The position numbers were made by a program, and so were the translations under genes. 64,000 nucleotides of DNA from CAZSDU01 sp964605775 (GTDB lineage Bacteria > Bacteroidota > Bacteroidia > Bacteroidales > FEN-979), in the NCBI GenBank assembly GCA_964605775.1, contig CAZSDU010000001.1:186001-250000 (forward strand), read 5' to 3'. Numbering within the stretch: the first letter of the stretch is position 1; every line of letters starts with the position of its first letter. Below are positions 35,131-43,986 of this stretch, one piece after another. The notes under the pieces were generated by a model. The model saw nothing but the letters and a program-made list of their open reading frames with translations, searched no databases and was not told where the DNA came from.

Positions 35131-35370
35131 TCACTTCACCCTGATTTTTCTCAATTTCTTACCCAGGGAAAATAAAGTATATAGGATCAGTGTAAAGAAC
35201 ATGCCACCGATCAGTCCGGGATAGGATTCGATGAGCTGTTTCATATATTTGAAAAGCAGGATAAAAAGACTTTCCAAACCATTGATTAAAGGAGTAAATA
35301 TGGATGGGAAGGCATTGATCAGGATCTGAAAAATATCAAGGCTGGCAAAAAAATGGGCAATCGTTTCCAT
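35131..35370 (-). CDS. Small hydrophobic protein of unknown function
   Basis: A 79-residue protein if started at 35370 (METIAHFF); the longer in-frame start at 35418 adds 16 unconvincing residues. It has a hydrophobic first half (FQILINAFPSIFTPLINGLESLFILLFKYMK) and a clear transmembrane helix (about 53-70, GGMFFTLILYTLFSLG) with a basic tail. No family is recognised. It converges on the anti-sigma-like gene and is divergent from the alkaline phosphatase gene. Confidence 0.55.
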   Translation of the reverse strand: METIAHFFASLDIFQILINAFPSIFTPLINGLESLFILLFKYMKQLIESYPGLIGGMFFTLILYTLFSLGKKLRKIRVK

Positions 35371-35517
35371 GAGGTGAATTTTTTGATAAAAGTACATCAG
35401 AATGAAGGGGCTGTACAAGATATTTCTATGAATACCGGAAAAAAGGGGGTTGAATACGTCTTGAATACGGTCGGATACTGTTTGGGTGGTTTACATTACC
35501 TTTACGAAAAAATTCGT

Positions 35518-36954
35518 ATGCAAAATACCATTAAAATACTGCCAATTCTTTCATGGTTATTGTTATTTTTCTTTGGCTCCCATAAACTGCATGCTCAGTA
35601 TCAGCAAGGATCCCTGCCTCTGCCAAAAAATATCATTATTCTGATCGGGGATGGAATGGGTTATAATCATGTTTTCTCAACGGATTACTACTTTGGTACC
35701 CCCCAACAGGCCTATGAAGAATTTCCGGTTCGTATGGCTTTATCGCACTATCCTGCAAAAGCCGGTGAATATGTCGCAAATCGTCCGGCTTCAAATTATT
35801 TCGCAACAGGATACAACCCTAAACTGGCCTGGTCCAATCCCGCTTACCTGAAAAAAAACTTTACTGAATCTGCTGCAGCCGCAACTGCCATGGCATGCGG
35901 CTTCAAAACCTACAACAATGCCATTGGCCTTTCAGTAGATTATGACACCCTGGAAAACCTTGTCGAGCGTGCAAAAGCCCTTGGGAAATCAGCCGGGGTT
36001 GTCACTTCTGTACCCTTCAGCCATGCTACCCCGGCAGGCTTTGTGGCTCATCACCGGGTCCGGACAGATTACCCGGGTATTGCCCGCCAAATGCTGCTCG
36101 ACAGCCAGTGCGATCTCATTATGGGATGTGGAAATCCGATGTATGATGACAATGGAATGCAGATGAAGGGTAGTTGGAAGGATGCCAGGTATGTTGGCGA
36201 CAGCGTACTCTGGGTTCAATTCTTAGAAGGCAGCGGGAAAGCAATTAGCTTTACCGTTCAGGGGAAGAAAAAAACAGTCCGGGATATTGACGGGGACGGA
36301 TTTCCGGATCCCTGGACGGTGGTGGATGACCTGCAGGGATTCAGGGCATTGATTCAGGATGCAAGCCCGAAACGTGTTCTTGGTTGCGCTCCGGTATATT
36401 CCACTCTTCAGCAAGCCAGAAAAATGCAGAATGGAGAGACGAAAGATTCTCCTCCTTTTATTTCCCCTTTAATTTCTACCGTGCCCACCCTTTCTGAAAT
36501 GGCTGCCGGCGCTTTGAATATTCTGGATCAAAATCCTGAAGGATTTTTTCTGATGATTGAAGGAGGGGCCATCGACTGGGCTGCCCATGAAAATCAAAAA
36601 GGCAGGCTGATAGAAGAAATGAAGGAATTCAATGATGCAGTTATAACCGTGACGCGCTGGATTGAGTCAAAAAGTTCATGGGATGAAACTTTGGTTATCG
36701 TCTCCAGTGATCATGAAACAGGCTTTTTATGGGGAGGGGCGCCATTTGTTCCGGTTAAGGATCGCGGTAAAGGTCAACTTCCGGGGATGCAGTTTAATTC
36801 CAAAGACCATACGAATTCCCTGGTTCCTTTTTATGCCAAGGGGTCTGGCAGTGAGTTCTACCGTACTTTCGCGGATGAGCGAGACAGCGTTCGCGGTCCA
36901 TTCATTCAGAATGCTGAAATTGCCCAGCTTATTTTTCTGCTCTGGCCAAAGTAA
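35518..36954 (+). CDS. Alkaline phosphatase (PhoA family), exported
   Basis: A 478-residue metalloenzyme releasing phosphate from monoesters in the periplasm or outside. I start it at 35518 (MQNTIKIL) because a normal signal peptide follows (to about residue 27, HKLHAQ); the open frame extends upstream to 35353 without family features. Active-site blocks are intact: ILIGDGMGYNH (metal Asp), the serine nucleophile in TESAAAATAMACG, MIEGGAIDWAAHEN and SSDHETG with zinc-binding Asp and His. It is followed by a convergent 5'-nucleotidase gene, a second phosphate-scavenging enzyme. No T9SS tail is present. Confidence 0.9.
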   Translation: MQNTIKILPILSWLLLFFFGSHKLHAQYQQGSLPLPKNIIILIGDGMGYNHVFSTDYYFGTPQQAYEEFPVRMALSHYPAKAGEYVANRPASNYFATGYNPKLAWSNPAYLKKNFTESAAAATAMACGFKTYNNAIGLSVDYDTLENLVERAKALGKSAGVVTSVPFSHATPAGFVAHHRVRTDYPGIARQMLLDSQCDLIMGCGNPMYDDNGMQMKGSWKDARYVGDSVLWVQFLEGSGKAISFTVQGKKKTVRDIDGDGFPDPWTVVDDLQGFRALIQDASPKRVLGCAPVYSTLQQARKMQNGETKDSPPFISPLISTVPTLSEMAAGALNILDQNPEGFFLMIEGGAIDWAAHENQKGRLIEEMKEFNDAVITVTRWIESKSSWDETLVIVSSDHETGFLWGGAPFVPVKDRGKGQLPGMQFNSKDHTNSLVPFYAKGSGSEFYRTFADERDSVRGPFIQNAEIAQLIFLLWPK

Positions 36955-36967
36955 AAACATTAAAATT

Positions 36968-38422
36968 TTATTTCACCAGATAAGCTCTCTTCACGCCCTG
37001 GTATCGAATGGTTTTTTTTTCTTTCAGATATTGGATGAGCGCTTCAGCAGTGGTAAGGGTTGAAGTTATTCCAGGATCACGATGATCAAATGTATAGGTG
37101 TCGGCTAAATAGCTGTTCATGGCAACGGTATAATCCCGGGTGAAGTCAAGGGGGTTCCCCTTCGCATCACGGATATCGACTGTTATGCATTGATATTGAC
37201 TATCAGCGGTCAAGGTGTATGTCATGCCAGATACCTGAAGATCGATCCCTTTTTCCTGCTTATACCCATAACATATCAGCGATTGTATCTCGGCCGGACT
37301 CATATTAAAAAGGACTACCTGATTATTAAAAGGATCAAGTTTGTAAATGTCTTTCAGGGTGATATCACCCTGTGGCCAATGTTGGACGCGGATTCCTCCC
37401 CTATTCTGAAAGGCAAAATCGACTTTCAAACCCTCGGTAAGCGCATCTGTCATCAGACTCCCCAGTTCATCCTCGCCTTCAATGGGGCTGGCTGCATATC
37501 CAATGATGCTGCTGAAAACCTCGTTTCGGTTGTATTTGTTGACCAGGGTATCCATTTCTTTATGGCTTTGGGTCAGGGAAGCGATGGGGATGATTTCTTC
37601 CCTCCGATTGACCAGTTTTCCCTCTTCAATCAGTAGCGTAGTCTTTCCAACATATTTTAAATTCGATCCTGTTTGTACGATCATCCCTCCGTTTTTCATC
37701 AGGGGAGGATCAAGAAGCGTATGTGAATGTCCTCCGATGATCAGATCAAACTGAGGCACGGAATCAGCCAGGCGGATATCATCTTCCACTCCAAGATGGG
37801 TAAGTCCGATGAGAATGTGATATCGTTCTTTCAACCATTTATATTCTTTGGCTTTTTCAAGACCATTGGAAAATTTAATATTCTTCATCTTGGAGGGATG
37901 TGAACTGGGCAAACCATTAGCATCAATCTGAATAAGGCCAAGTATAGCCAGGGTGATCTCTGAACCCGCGTACAATACGTAATAGTCTCGGGGCTGCCTG
38001 AATTCCGCTTCGGAGGCGTCAAGGTTACAGCAAATAAAGGGAAATTCGGCCTGTGCTATCCGTTTGTTGAGGAAATCCTGTCCCAGATCGAACTCGTGAT
38101 TTCCAAGACAACTTGCTGTAAACCCGCAGCGGTTCATCAGGTCGATCATGGGGTATCCTTTATCAGGGATCATGTCAACCACGGGATTACCTGTAAAATT
38201 ATCCCCGGCGGCAACCAGAAAGACGAAAGGAAATAAACTCCTTAAACTATCCGCCAGGTAAGCAAGTTTCGGAAGATCATCAATCTTGGCGTGCATATCG
38301 TTGACATGGAGAATGATCACTTCTGTCCTGAGAGGCTCTACAGGCTTCTGGGCATATATGCCTGCCTGAAAAAAGACTAAAATCCCTGCCATCAGCAGGC
38401 CGAATCGTTTCATTTTATGCAT
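36968..38422 (-). CDS. UshA-like bifunctional metallophosphatase/5'-nucleotidase
   Basis: A 484-residue exported enzyme with a signal peptide (start 38422, or 38413 at Met4; cleavage after IYAQ). The metallophosphatase domain (about 30-270) has all metal motifs: HVNDMHAKID, AAGDNFTGN, LGNHEFDLG, LTHLGVED and GGHSHTLL. The C-terminal 5'-nucleotidase substrate domain (about 315-470) includes FAFQNRGGIR and NMSPAEI. It would hydrolyse nucleotides outside the cell to nucleoside and phosphate. The neighbouring alkaline phosphatase is convergent, 13 bp away. It starts only 6 bp after the stop of an unknown basic protein, so these two may be co-transcribed. Confidence 0.9.
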   Translation of the reverse strand: MHKMKRFGLLMAGILVFFQAGIYAQKPVEPLRTEVIILHVNDMHAKIDDLPKLAYLADSLRSLFPFVFLVAAGDNFTGNPVVDMIPDKGYPMIDLMNRCGFTASCLGNHEFDLGQDFLNKRIAQAEFPFICCNLDASEAEFRQPRDYYVLYAGSEITLAILGLIQIDANGLPSSHPSKMKNIKFSNGLEKAKEYKWLKERYHILIGLTHLGVEDDIRLADSVPQFDLIIGGHSHTLLDPPLMKNGGMIVQTGSNLKYVGKTTLLIEEGKLVNRREEIIPIASLTQSHKEMDTLVNKYNRNEVFSSIIGYAASPIEGEDELGSLMTDALTEGLKVDFAFQNRGGIRVQHWPQGDITLKDIYKLDPFNNQVVLFNMSPAEIQSLICYGYKQEKGIDLQVSGMTYTLTADSQYQCITVDIRDAKGNPLDFTRDYTVAMNSYLADTYTFDHRDPGITSTLTTAEALIQYLKEKKTIRYQGVKRAYLVK

Positions 38423-38428
38423 GAATGT

Positions 38429-38872
38429 TTATTTCCTTTCAGCATTACGCTTAAACGCCTTATACCTGGTATTCCATTCCTTTAAAATCCGGACACCTTC
38501 ATTGGCCAGCCTTTCCAGCCTGTTCTCCGACACATGTCTGACCAGCATGTCTTTCATCACTTCATTGCGCTGGTTTTTCCATGTTCTGAGCCCATCCATC
38601 ATCTGAACATTGAATGAGTCCTTCAGCAAGGGGTTAGCCGTATTCAGGCAAAGGAATTTTATCCGTTTGATGTTCTGGTCGAAAAGGTTAGCAATGACTG
38701 AATCGGGCGCTTCCACCTTTCTCAGGATGTTTTTCAGTCGCTTTTCAAGCAGATTGGAAATCAGCCAGGATGCTTCAAGAAAGAAACTGTTTTTCATGGC
38801 TATTTTCAATTTCTCTAAGCTATTTTTTCTCCTGCCATTCTGCTTTCCCTTTGATTTATTTTTCTTTTTCAT
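38429..38872 (-). CDS. Basic protein of unknown function, upstream of the 5'-nucleotidase
   Basis: A 147-residue, strongly basic and helical protein if started at 38872 (MKKKNKSKGKQN); in-frame alternatives at 38983 (MDKINEIREK) and 39064 are possible, the last overlapping the divergent lipoprotein gene. The core LEASWLISNLLEKRLKNIL and the later ENRLERLANEGVRILKEWN resemble a conserved Bacteroidota hypothetical family; I know of no function. It has no signal or membrane segment. It lies 6 bp upstream of the 5'-nucleotidase gene. Confidence 0.65.
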   Translation of the reverse strand: MKKKNKSKGKQNGRRKNSLEKLKIAMKNSFFLEASWLISNLLEKRLKNILRKVEAPDSVIANLFDQNIKRIKFLCLNTANPLLKDSFNVQMMDGLRTWKNQRNEVMKDMLVRHVSENRLERLANEGVRILKEWNTRYKAFKRNAERK

Positions 38873-39027
38873 ATCAATTGATTTGTATCCGTTTCTGATA
38901 AGATTGACTAAATTACGTATAATTCCGAAATAACCCTGAAAAAAATTTGCCCTTTTCTCCCGGATTTCATTAATTTTATCCATTGAAATATTTCTGATAT
39001 AGAAATTAACCCTCAATCCTTTATCCC

Positions 39028-39699
39028 ATGAAAAAACACAACTACCTTTACCGTCTGGTGGCATTCTCAGCCATCCTGCTGATCACTTCCTGTTCCCCGG
39101 TTACCCTGACGAGCTGGAAAAACCCGGCCGACAATTCCCAGGTTTCGAAAATTGTCAATATGCCCCTATTCGATAAGCTGGAATACATGAAACCATTTGA
39201 ACAAGCCATGGATGCCTATTTTACCAATCAGGGACTGAAGGCCATCGGTTCCCTGGACTTTTTGAATCCCAACACCAAATACCCGATTGAGGAGATCAAG
39301 AAAAAATGTGACAGCCTTGGCGCCGATGGGATTCTGGTTTTTGTATATACCGGAACAGATAAATCAGAAAATTATGTTCCACCGACTACTTATGTCACCG
39401 GAGGTTTTGGCGGATACTGGGGAGGCGGTTATTGGGGCGGCGGATACTGGGGAGGCGGATATTACGGTGCCCCTTATGTGGGAGGTGTGGTTACAACCGG
39501 AGGCTACTGGACAACCACTTCTGTGGTGAACCTGAAGGCCAGTCTTTACACCAAATCTTCAAAAGATCCTGTATGGACAGGAGATATCACCATAACCGAT
39601 CCAAATTATGTGGATCAGGCAGCAGTTTCCATTGCACAAAGTATTTTTGCCGACTGGAAGAAAAACAACCTACTGAAATCAACAGCCGGAACCAGGTAA
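39028..39699 (+). CDS. Glycine-rich DUF4136-like lipoprotein
   Basis: A 223-residue lipoprotein with lipobox ITSC (Cys22). The mature N-terminal region (SPVTLTSWKNPADNSQVSKIV) and the C-terminal half (LKASLYTKSSKDPVWTGDITI, then AVSIAQSIFADWKKNNLL) resemble DUF4136-type lipoproteins, where two halves form one alpha/beta domain. Between them lies an inserted low-complexity loop of repeated YWGGG units (about residues 125-150), probably surface-exposed and flexible. Function is unknown. The gene stands alone on the plus strand, divergent from the basic protein gene. Confidence 0.75.
   Translation: MKKHNYLYRLVAFSAILLITSCSPVTLTSWKNPADNSQVSKIVNMPLFDKLEYMKPFEQAMDAYFTNQGLKAIGSLDFLNPNTKYPIEEIKKKCDSLGADGILVFVYTGTDKSENYVPPTTYVTGGFGGYWGGGYWGGGYWGGGYYGAPYVGGVVTTGGYWTTTSVVNLKASLYTKSSKDPVWTGDITITDPNYVDQAAVSIAQSIFADWKKNNLLKSTAGTR
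39415..39459 (+). repeat. Three tandem 15-bp units encoding YWGGG
   Basis: TAC/TAT-TGG-GGN-GGC-GGN is repeated three times, followed by a partial unit reading YYG. The third-position differences show the units are not freshly duplicated. Confidence 0.8.
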
Positions 39700-39774
39700 C
39701 AAAAAATGCTTTTACTCAGTTAACCTGCTGCACTGGATTTTACCTTGATATCCCCGGATGTTGATCAAGCTGAG

Positions 39775-40083
39775 ATGAAGATATTAGCCATTTCAAAAGA
39801 ATTGCAGGCTGTTGACTGGGATAGCCTGAAAGATATCCTGAAAGAAGAAGCCTTAACGCTTCATGATTTATATCTGGCCGGTCAGGTCAGGGAATTTTAT
39901 TTTACTGATGAGGGTGATGCTGTAATTATTCTCGAATGTGGTTCAACCGAAGAGGCCAGGCGAATCCTGCAAAAATTGCCCCTGGTGAACCATGGACTGA
40001 TCGGGTTTGAAATGAAGGAGTTGCACCCATACACCGGTTTTAGCAGGTTGTTTACTAACCCGAATACAAATCCTGATTTATGA
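39775..40083 (+). CDS. Small dimeric alpha/beta-barrel protein (YCII/muconolactone-isomerase-like)
   Basis: A 102-residue protein from the ATG at 39775 (MKILAISKEL); an upstream TTG at 39745 is possible but adds nothing recognisable. The pattern MKILAISKEL, LYLAGQVREFYF, AVIILEC and LPLVNHGLIGFEMKELHPYTGFSRLF is that of a widespread small family with a dimeric ferredoxin-like fold, often loosely annotated as YCII-like or muconolactone isomerase-like. No reaction is established for these. Its last 4 bases overlap the start of the sugar transporter, so the two are translationally coupled. Confidence 0.75.
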   Translation: MKILAISKELQAVDWDSLKDILKEEALTLHDLYLAGQVREFYFTDEGDAVIILECGSTEEARRILQKLPLVNHGLIGFEMKELHPYTGFSRLFTNPNTNPDL

Positions 40084-41246
40084 CAAATAAGCATTATGCG
40101 AACAAACTGATGCCTGTACTGATGGCATTTTTTGTGATGAGTTTTATCGACCTTGTAGGCATAGGTGTTGACCGGGTTAAACCAGATTTTAACCTGAGCA
40201 ATACACTTGTTCAGTTAATTCCTTCGGCTGCATTCCTCTGGTTTTTTGTGTTATCGGTTCCTGTCGGTATTCTCCAGGACCGTCTTGGCAAAAGGAATAT
40301 CCTGAATATCGGGATGGTCATCACTGCCCTGGGACTTCTTTTTCCATTCTTTTTTTACAGTTTTCCTACCGTGCTGATCGGATTTGCTCTCTTAGGCATT
40401 GGGAACACCATTGTACAGGTTTCAGCCAATCCACTGCTGGTTGATGTGGTTTCCCCTGAGCGCAGGTCGAGTTTCCTGAGTTTTTCCCAGTTCATTAAAG
40501 CCATTGGTTCAATGATTGCTGCTCCCTTAGCGGGTTGGTTCGCGTTAAAATTTGGCGACTGGAAATTACTTTTTCTGGTATTTGGTATCGTTTCCGCGCT
40601 CAGTGTTGCCTGGCTGGCATCAGTGAGAATTGAGGAAACTCGCAATCCTGAGAAGCGTGCTACTTTTAATTCCTCCTTTAAACTACTTGGAAACCGTTTC
40701 ATTGCCATGATGGTGATTTGTATCTTTCTTATTGTCGGAATCGATGTCGGTGTGAATGCCGTATCAGGCCAGTTCCTCCTAAATAAATTCCATTCTGCCC
40801 AGACATTTGCCGAATCGGGAAGAAGTGTTTATTTCTTCGGAAAAATGCTGGGAACCTTCAGCGGGGCACTTCTTTTGACATTGCTTCCCTCCCGGAGATT
40901 TTTCTTATGGTCGGCCATTCTGTCTCTTTTATCTATTCTTGCCTTGATTATCGCTCCAACAGAGATGATTGCCATGGGCATAATTTTTATCATCGGATTG
41001 GGTGTGGCCAATGTTTTTCCACTTGTTTTTTCCATTACTGTTGAAAAGTATCCGGTTCGCGGAAATGAAATTTCAGGCCTGATGATCATGGCTGTTTCGG
41101 GCGGCGCGGTTATTCCGCTACTGATCGGGTGGCTGACCGACCTCTCAGCCAGTGTCACCGTTGGTCTTTTTATCCTGGTCGCTTGTGCTGTTTACGAACT
41201 TTCTGCCGCCATTTTCAACCTTAAAAAAGCCGATCAGAACACATAA
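40080..41246 (+). CDS. MFS transporter of the FucP-like sugar group
   Basis: A 388-residue inner-membrane permease with 12 predicted helices. The loop LQDRLGKRN between helices 2 and 3, the NTIVQVSANPLLVDVVSPERRS block in helix 4 and its loop, and AAPLAGWFALKFG are typical of the FHS (fucose-glucose-galactose:H+ symporter) branch of the MFS. A sugar or sugar-alcohol is the likely substrate. It is coupled to the small YCII-like protein by a 4-bp overlap and ends 1 bp from the stop of the convergent LamG/LruC gene. Confidence 0.87.
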   Translation: MTNKHYANKLMPVLMAFFVMSFIDLVGIGVDRVKPDFNLSNTLVQLIPSAAFLWFFVLSVPVGILQDRLGKRNILNIGMVITALGLLFPFFFYSFPTVLIGFALLGIGNTIVQVSANPLLVDVVSPERRSSFLSFSQFIKAIGSMIAAPLAGWFALKFGDWKLLFLVFGIVSALSVAWLASVRIEETRNPEKRATFNSSFKLLGNRFIAMMVICIFLIVGIDVGVNAVSGQFLLNKFHSAQTFAESGRSVYFFGKMLGTFSGALLLTLLPSRRFFLWSAILSLLSILALIIAPTEMIAMGIIFIIGLGVANVFPLVFSITVEKYPVRGNEISGLMIMAVSGGAVIPLLIGWLTDLSASVTVGLFILVACAVYELSAAIFNLKKADQNT

Positions 41247-41247
41247 A

Positions 41248-43770
41248 TCAGGGAAGCTGGTAAATCGATGCAGCATTTCTGTAGCCTGAACTATTCAGGT
41301 ACCAATCCGTGAAAAGTGTTCCGGAAGATTCAGCCCAGCTGGCAAATTTCAGGTATCCGCTGGTGATCTGGTTTGCTTCTATGGTATAATCATAACTTGA
41401 AGCAATATTGATGGCCCAGGGCAGGTTATTGTTTGTTTTATAATACCTTCCTGTATTCGGATCGGAATTATCCTGAGCTGTTCCGAAATAAGCCATGTTA
41501 ACCAGGCTGGTCGGAGGATAATCAGGCAGATGAATTTCTTTACCTCTCTCTTTATTCACAATCAGGAAAGGGTTGAAGTTTAGTAGACCAATGTCATCGA
41601 CACTATATTTATTCGGAGTGAAGAGCATACTGATGGTAGTGGTATCAGGATTTACATAGGGTGCGCCAGGGACTACATTGACCCCGAAACCACTGGTGGG
41701 GGGCATAACCCTGTTCACATTATCATAAACAATGACCGTGGTCTTCGCCTGACCTGCTTCAGTCCCATTGGCATTCAGGGAAATATAGTTTTCCAGCAGC
41801 TTTGAACCAGCCACAACCATATCGGCATTCAGCAGGGAAGCCCCGGGAAGCTGAAAGCCAAAGCCATTACTCAGGCCTGCCCCGATAGCACGGATAACGA
41901 AAGTTCCGGCGATTTCGGTAACTTTATTGTTAGCATTGGTTATAATTCTAAATCGGTAATCAAGAACCAGGTCATTGAAATCGTAATCACCCTTACCTGG
42001 CCAAAGATCTTCAAAGGCTAGGCTTCCGAAACCAATGGCAGGGAAATTATTATTGAAGGCTCTGGCGGGATCCTGCGGAAAGGCATCTTCTGTATCAGGC
42101 ACCCCGTCTCCATCCTGATCTGGAGCATTCCCCTGTTCATTAAAATTAGTCTGTATCTCTGTCTGGCTTAAGGCTTTCGCAAAAAATTTCACTTCATCGA
42201 TGGAGCCATTGAAAAATTTCTGAGCGCCATTATCTGAGCCGATGGATGCGGTCCGGGTATTGACTTTGAGTTTCCCACTGACAGCCATACTGTTTTTCAG
42301 TTGCCCGTTGACATACATTTTCAGGGTGGTGCCATCATAAGTGGCGGCAAGATGGTACCATTCATTCAGGATGGGAAGTCCCTGTCCCCAATGGATAGAA
42401 TAACTGACATTGTTCTCCCCCCGGATATGGACATTCCAGCCATCCCATTTGCCCTGGCCGATACCATGACCATCCCAGTCGCCTTTCTGAAAGATTTTCG
42501 TCGTTTTATTTTCCAAAGTTTTTGCCCAGGCCATCATGGTAAGCTCGTTGACCGGATTAAGGTTTGTCGCGTTCGGTATATTAACGTTACTGTTTATCCC
42601 GTTGAAATTCAGACAGCTTCCGCTAACCCCTGTTCCCCATGTAGCTCCTGTGATGGCGCCATTGTTGGTTGACTTCCCGTCTGTTGCAACACTCCCCGTG
42701 TTTTCATTCAGGTTCCAGTAAGAGATCAGATCGGCAGAGCCATTTCCGGGATCAGGCGTCCCGGTATAGATCTGCGTTATTTCCGTTTCGGTAAGCGCCC
42801 GGTTATACATCAGCACTTCATCCATTGTTCCCTTGAACGGGTTTGTGGTATTTTGCTTTCCGATGTAGACATTGGCTGTAGAGGATTGCAAAGGGCCGGT
42901 ATTATTATCGCTGATCATCAGCAAACCGTCGATAAATATTTTCATGGTTGCTCCATCATAGATTGCCGCCACATGATGCCAGTCAGTATTCAGAATCCTG
43001 TCGCTGTAATTCATGACAATGGATTTATACACGGGTGTATAAACAGCAAAGGACACCCTGCCCTGAGCATCCATTTTAAGGATATATTTCACATTTTGAA
43101 AAACAAATGCGCCACCGGAACCGGGTTCACTCAGTTTAAACCAGAATGAAAAACTGATTTTATCGTTGGTCGGGTTAAAATTGCCTTCATTCAGCACCTG
43201 CATATGACCATTGATCCCGTCAAATTCAAGCGCACTGCCGCTGATCCCTGACACCCATGAAGAAGAATTAACAGTTCCCGGATGAAGTCCGAAATATTCC
43301 CCGACAGTGCTTCCTGTATTTTCATCAAAATGCCAGGCGGCGATCAATCCATCTAAGGGAAATTGGAAGGTCGAGGTTACGGTAGCGCTTTTCAACCCTG
43401 AAAATTTGTTTTCACCCAGGGAAACTGAAATACTGCTTCCGCTGATGTTCACCACTTCCCCATTTACCAGGACTTTTTGCATAAATGCAGGAAGATTGAC
43501 TGTAACCGTGTAAATGTTCCCATCATTAAAATAAAAACCTTTATGTAACTGGATCTGAACATCTTCTGAGGTAATGTCAATCAAGGAGGAATGATCAGAT
43601 GTGATCATAAACACCACATTTCTGCTGGTTTCCCAGTCGAACCCCAGGGGAATCTTAAGGTCTTCCATATTGGTTACGGAAGGGGATTCTGTATCCGGGT
43701 TGATTTTTTTGCATGCAGTCCCCATCAGGAATGATGCAATCACGAGAATTAAAATGCTATGTTTTATCAT
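41248..43770 (-). CDS. LamG- and LruC-domain surface lipoprotein
   Basis: An 840-residue lipoprotein: leader with lipobox GTAC (Cys20). Two concanavalin-like LamG domains (about 140-325 and 345-535) each contain the WHHVA/WYHLA-AxYDGxTMKI and IDEVxxFxxALSQTEI signatures, then a calcium-type linker DQDGDGVPDTEDAFP (about 545-560), then an LruC/DUF4842 domain (about 575-840) with FEDLWPGKGDYDFNDLVLDY. LruC proteins are lipoproteins exposed on the surface of Leptospira and many Bacteroidota; LamG domains usually bind glycans or proteins. A role in surface adhesion is inference. A -7 element precedes the gene. Confidence 0.88.
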   Translation of the reverse strand: MIKHSILILVIASFLMGTACKKINPDTESPSVTNMEDLKIPLGFDWETSRNVVFMITSDHSSLIDITSEDVQIQLHKGFYFNDGNIYTVTVNLPAFMQKVLVNGEVVNISGSSISVSLGENKFSGLKSATVTSTFQFPLDGLIAAWHFDENTGSTVGEYFGLHPGTVNSSSWVSGISGSALEFDGINGHMQVLNEGNFNPTNDKISFSFWFKLSEPGSGGAFVFQNVKYILKMDAQGRVSFAVYTPVYKSIVMNYSDRILNTDWHHVAAIYDGATMKIFIDGLLMISDNNTGPLQSSTANVYIGKQNTTNPFKGTMDEVLMYNRALTETEITQIYTGTPDPGNGSADLISYWNLNENTGSVATDGKSTNNGAITGATWGTGVSGSCLNFNGINSNVNIPNATNLNPVNELTMMAWAKTLENKTTKIFQKGDWDGHGIGQGKWDGWNVHIRGENNVSYSIHWGQGLPILNEWYHLAATYDGTTLKMYVNGQLKNSMAVSGKLKVNTRTASIGSDNGAQKFFNGSIDEVKFFAKALSQTEIQTNFNEQGNAPDQDGDGVPDTEDAFPQDPARAFNNNFPAIGFGSLAFEDLWPGKGDYDFNDLVLDYRFRIITNANNKVTEIAGTFVIRAIGAGLSNGFGFQLPGASLLNADMVVAGSKLLENYISLNANGTEAGQAKTTVIVYDNVNRVMPPTSGFGVNVVPGAPYVNPDTTTISMLFTPNKYSVDDIGLLNFNPFLIVNKERGKEIHLPDYPPTSLVNMAYFGTAQDNSDPNTGRYYKTNNNLPWAINIASSYDYTIEANQITSGYLKFASWAESSGTLFTDWYLNSSGYRNAASIYQLP

Positions 43771-43786
43771 GATACATGATTTTATA

Positions 43787-43794
43787 CAAAGATA
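43787..43794 (-). promoter_or_regulatory. -7 element TATCTTTG for the LamG/LruC gene
   Basis: The minus strand reads TATCTTTG, 16 bp before the ATG at 43770. A TTG at 43821-43823 is 26 bp away, too far for a confident -33 element. Confidence 0.45.
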
Positions 43795-43940
43795 GGGTAT
43801 CTTCTTCTCTTAAAAACCCACAACTCGTAAGTGTCGGTTGTAACTTTGTTATCGTGTCTATTTATCTCCGAAATCTACCTTTTTATCACCTTTCTTCGGC
43901 TATTTATCGACATTCATACAAAACATATAAACAGACCAAA

Positions 43941-43948
43941 TACTTTTG
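43941..43948 (+). promoter_or_regulatory. -7 element TACTTTTG for the RND efflux operon
   Basis: TACTTTTG fits TAnnTTTG and lies 38 bp before the TolC start at 43987. A second match, TAACTTTG at 43841-43848, lies 100 bp further up, so the operon may have two starts of transcription. Neither has a clear -33 TTG. Confidence 0.45.
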
Positions 43949-43986
43949 CAGCGGTTTTCAGAAAAAAATGCCCAACAATTAAAAAA

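Noticed and set aside
35353..35517. Upstream extension of the alkaline phosphatase frame
   Set aside because: The 55 extra residues are not family sequence, and the ATG at 35518 starts a proper signal peptide.
43831..43986. Upstream extension of the TolC frame
   Set aside because: It precedes a normal signal peptide and contains a promoter-like element; the ATG at 43987 explains the protein better.
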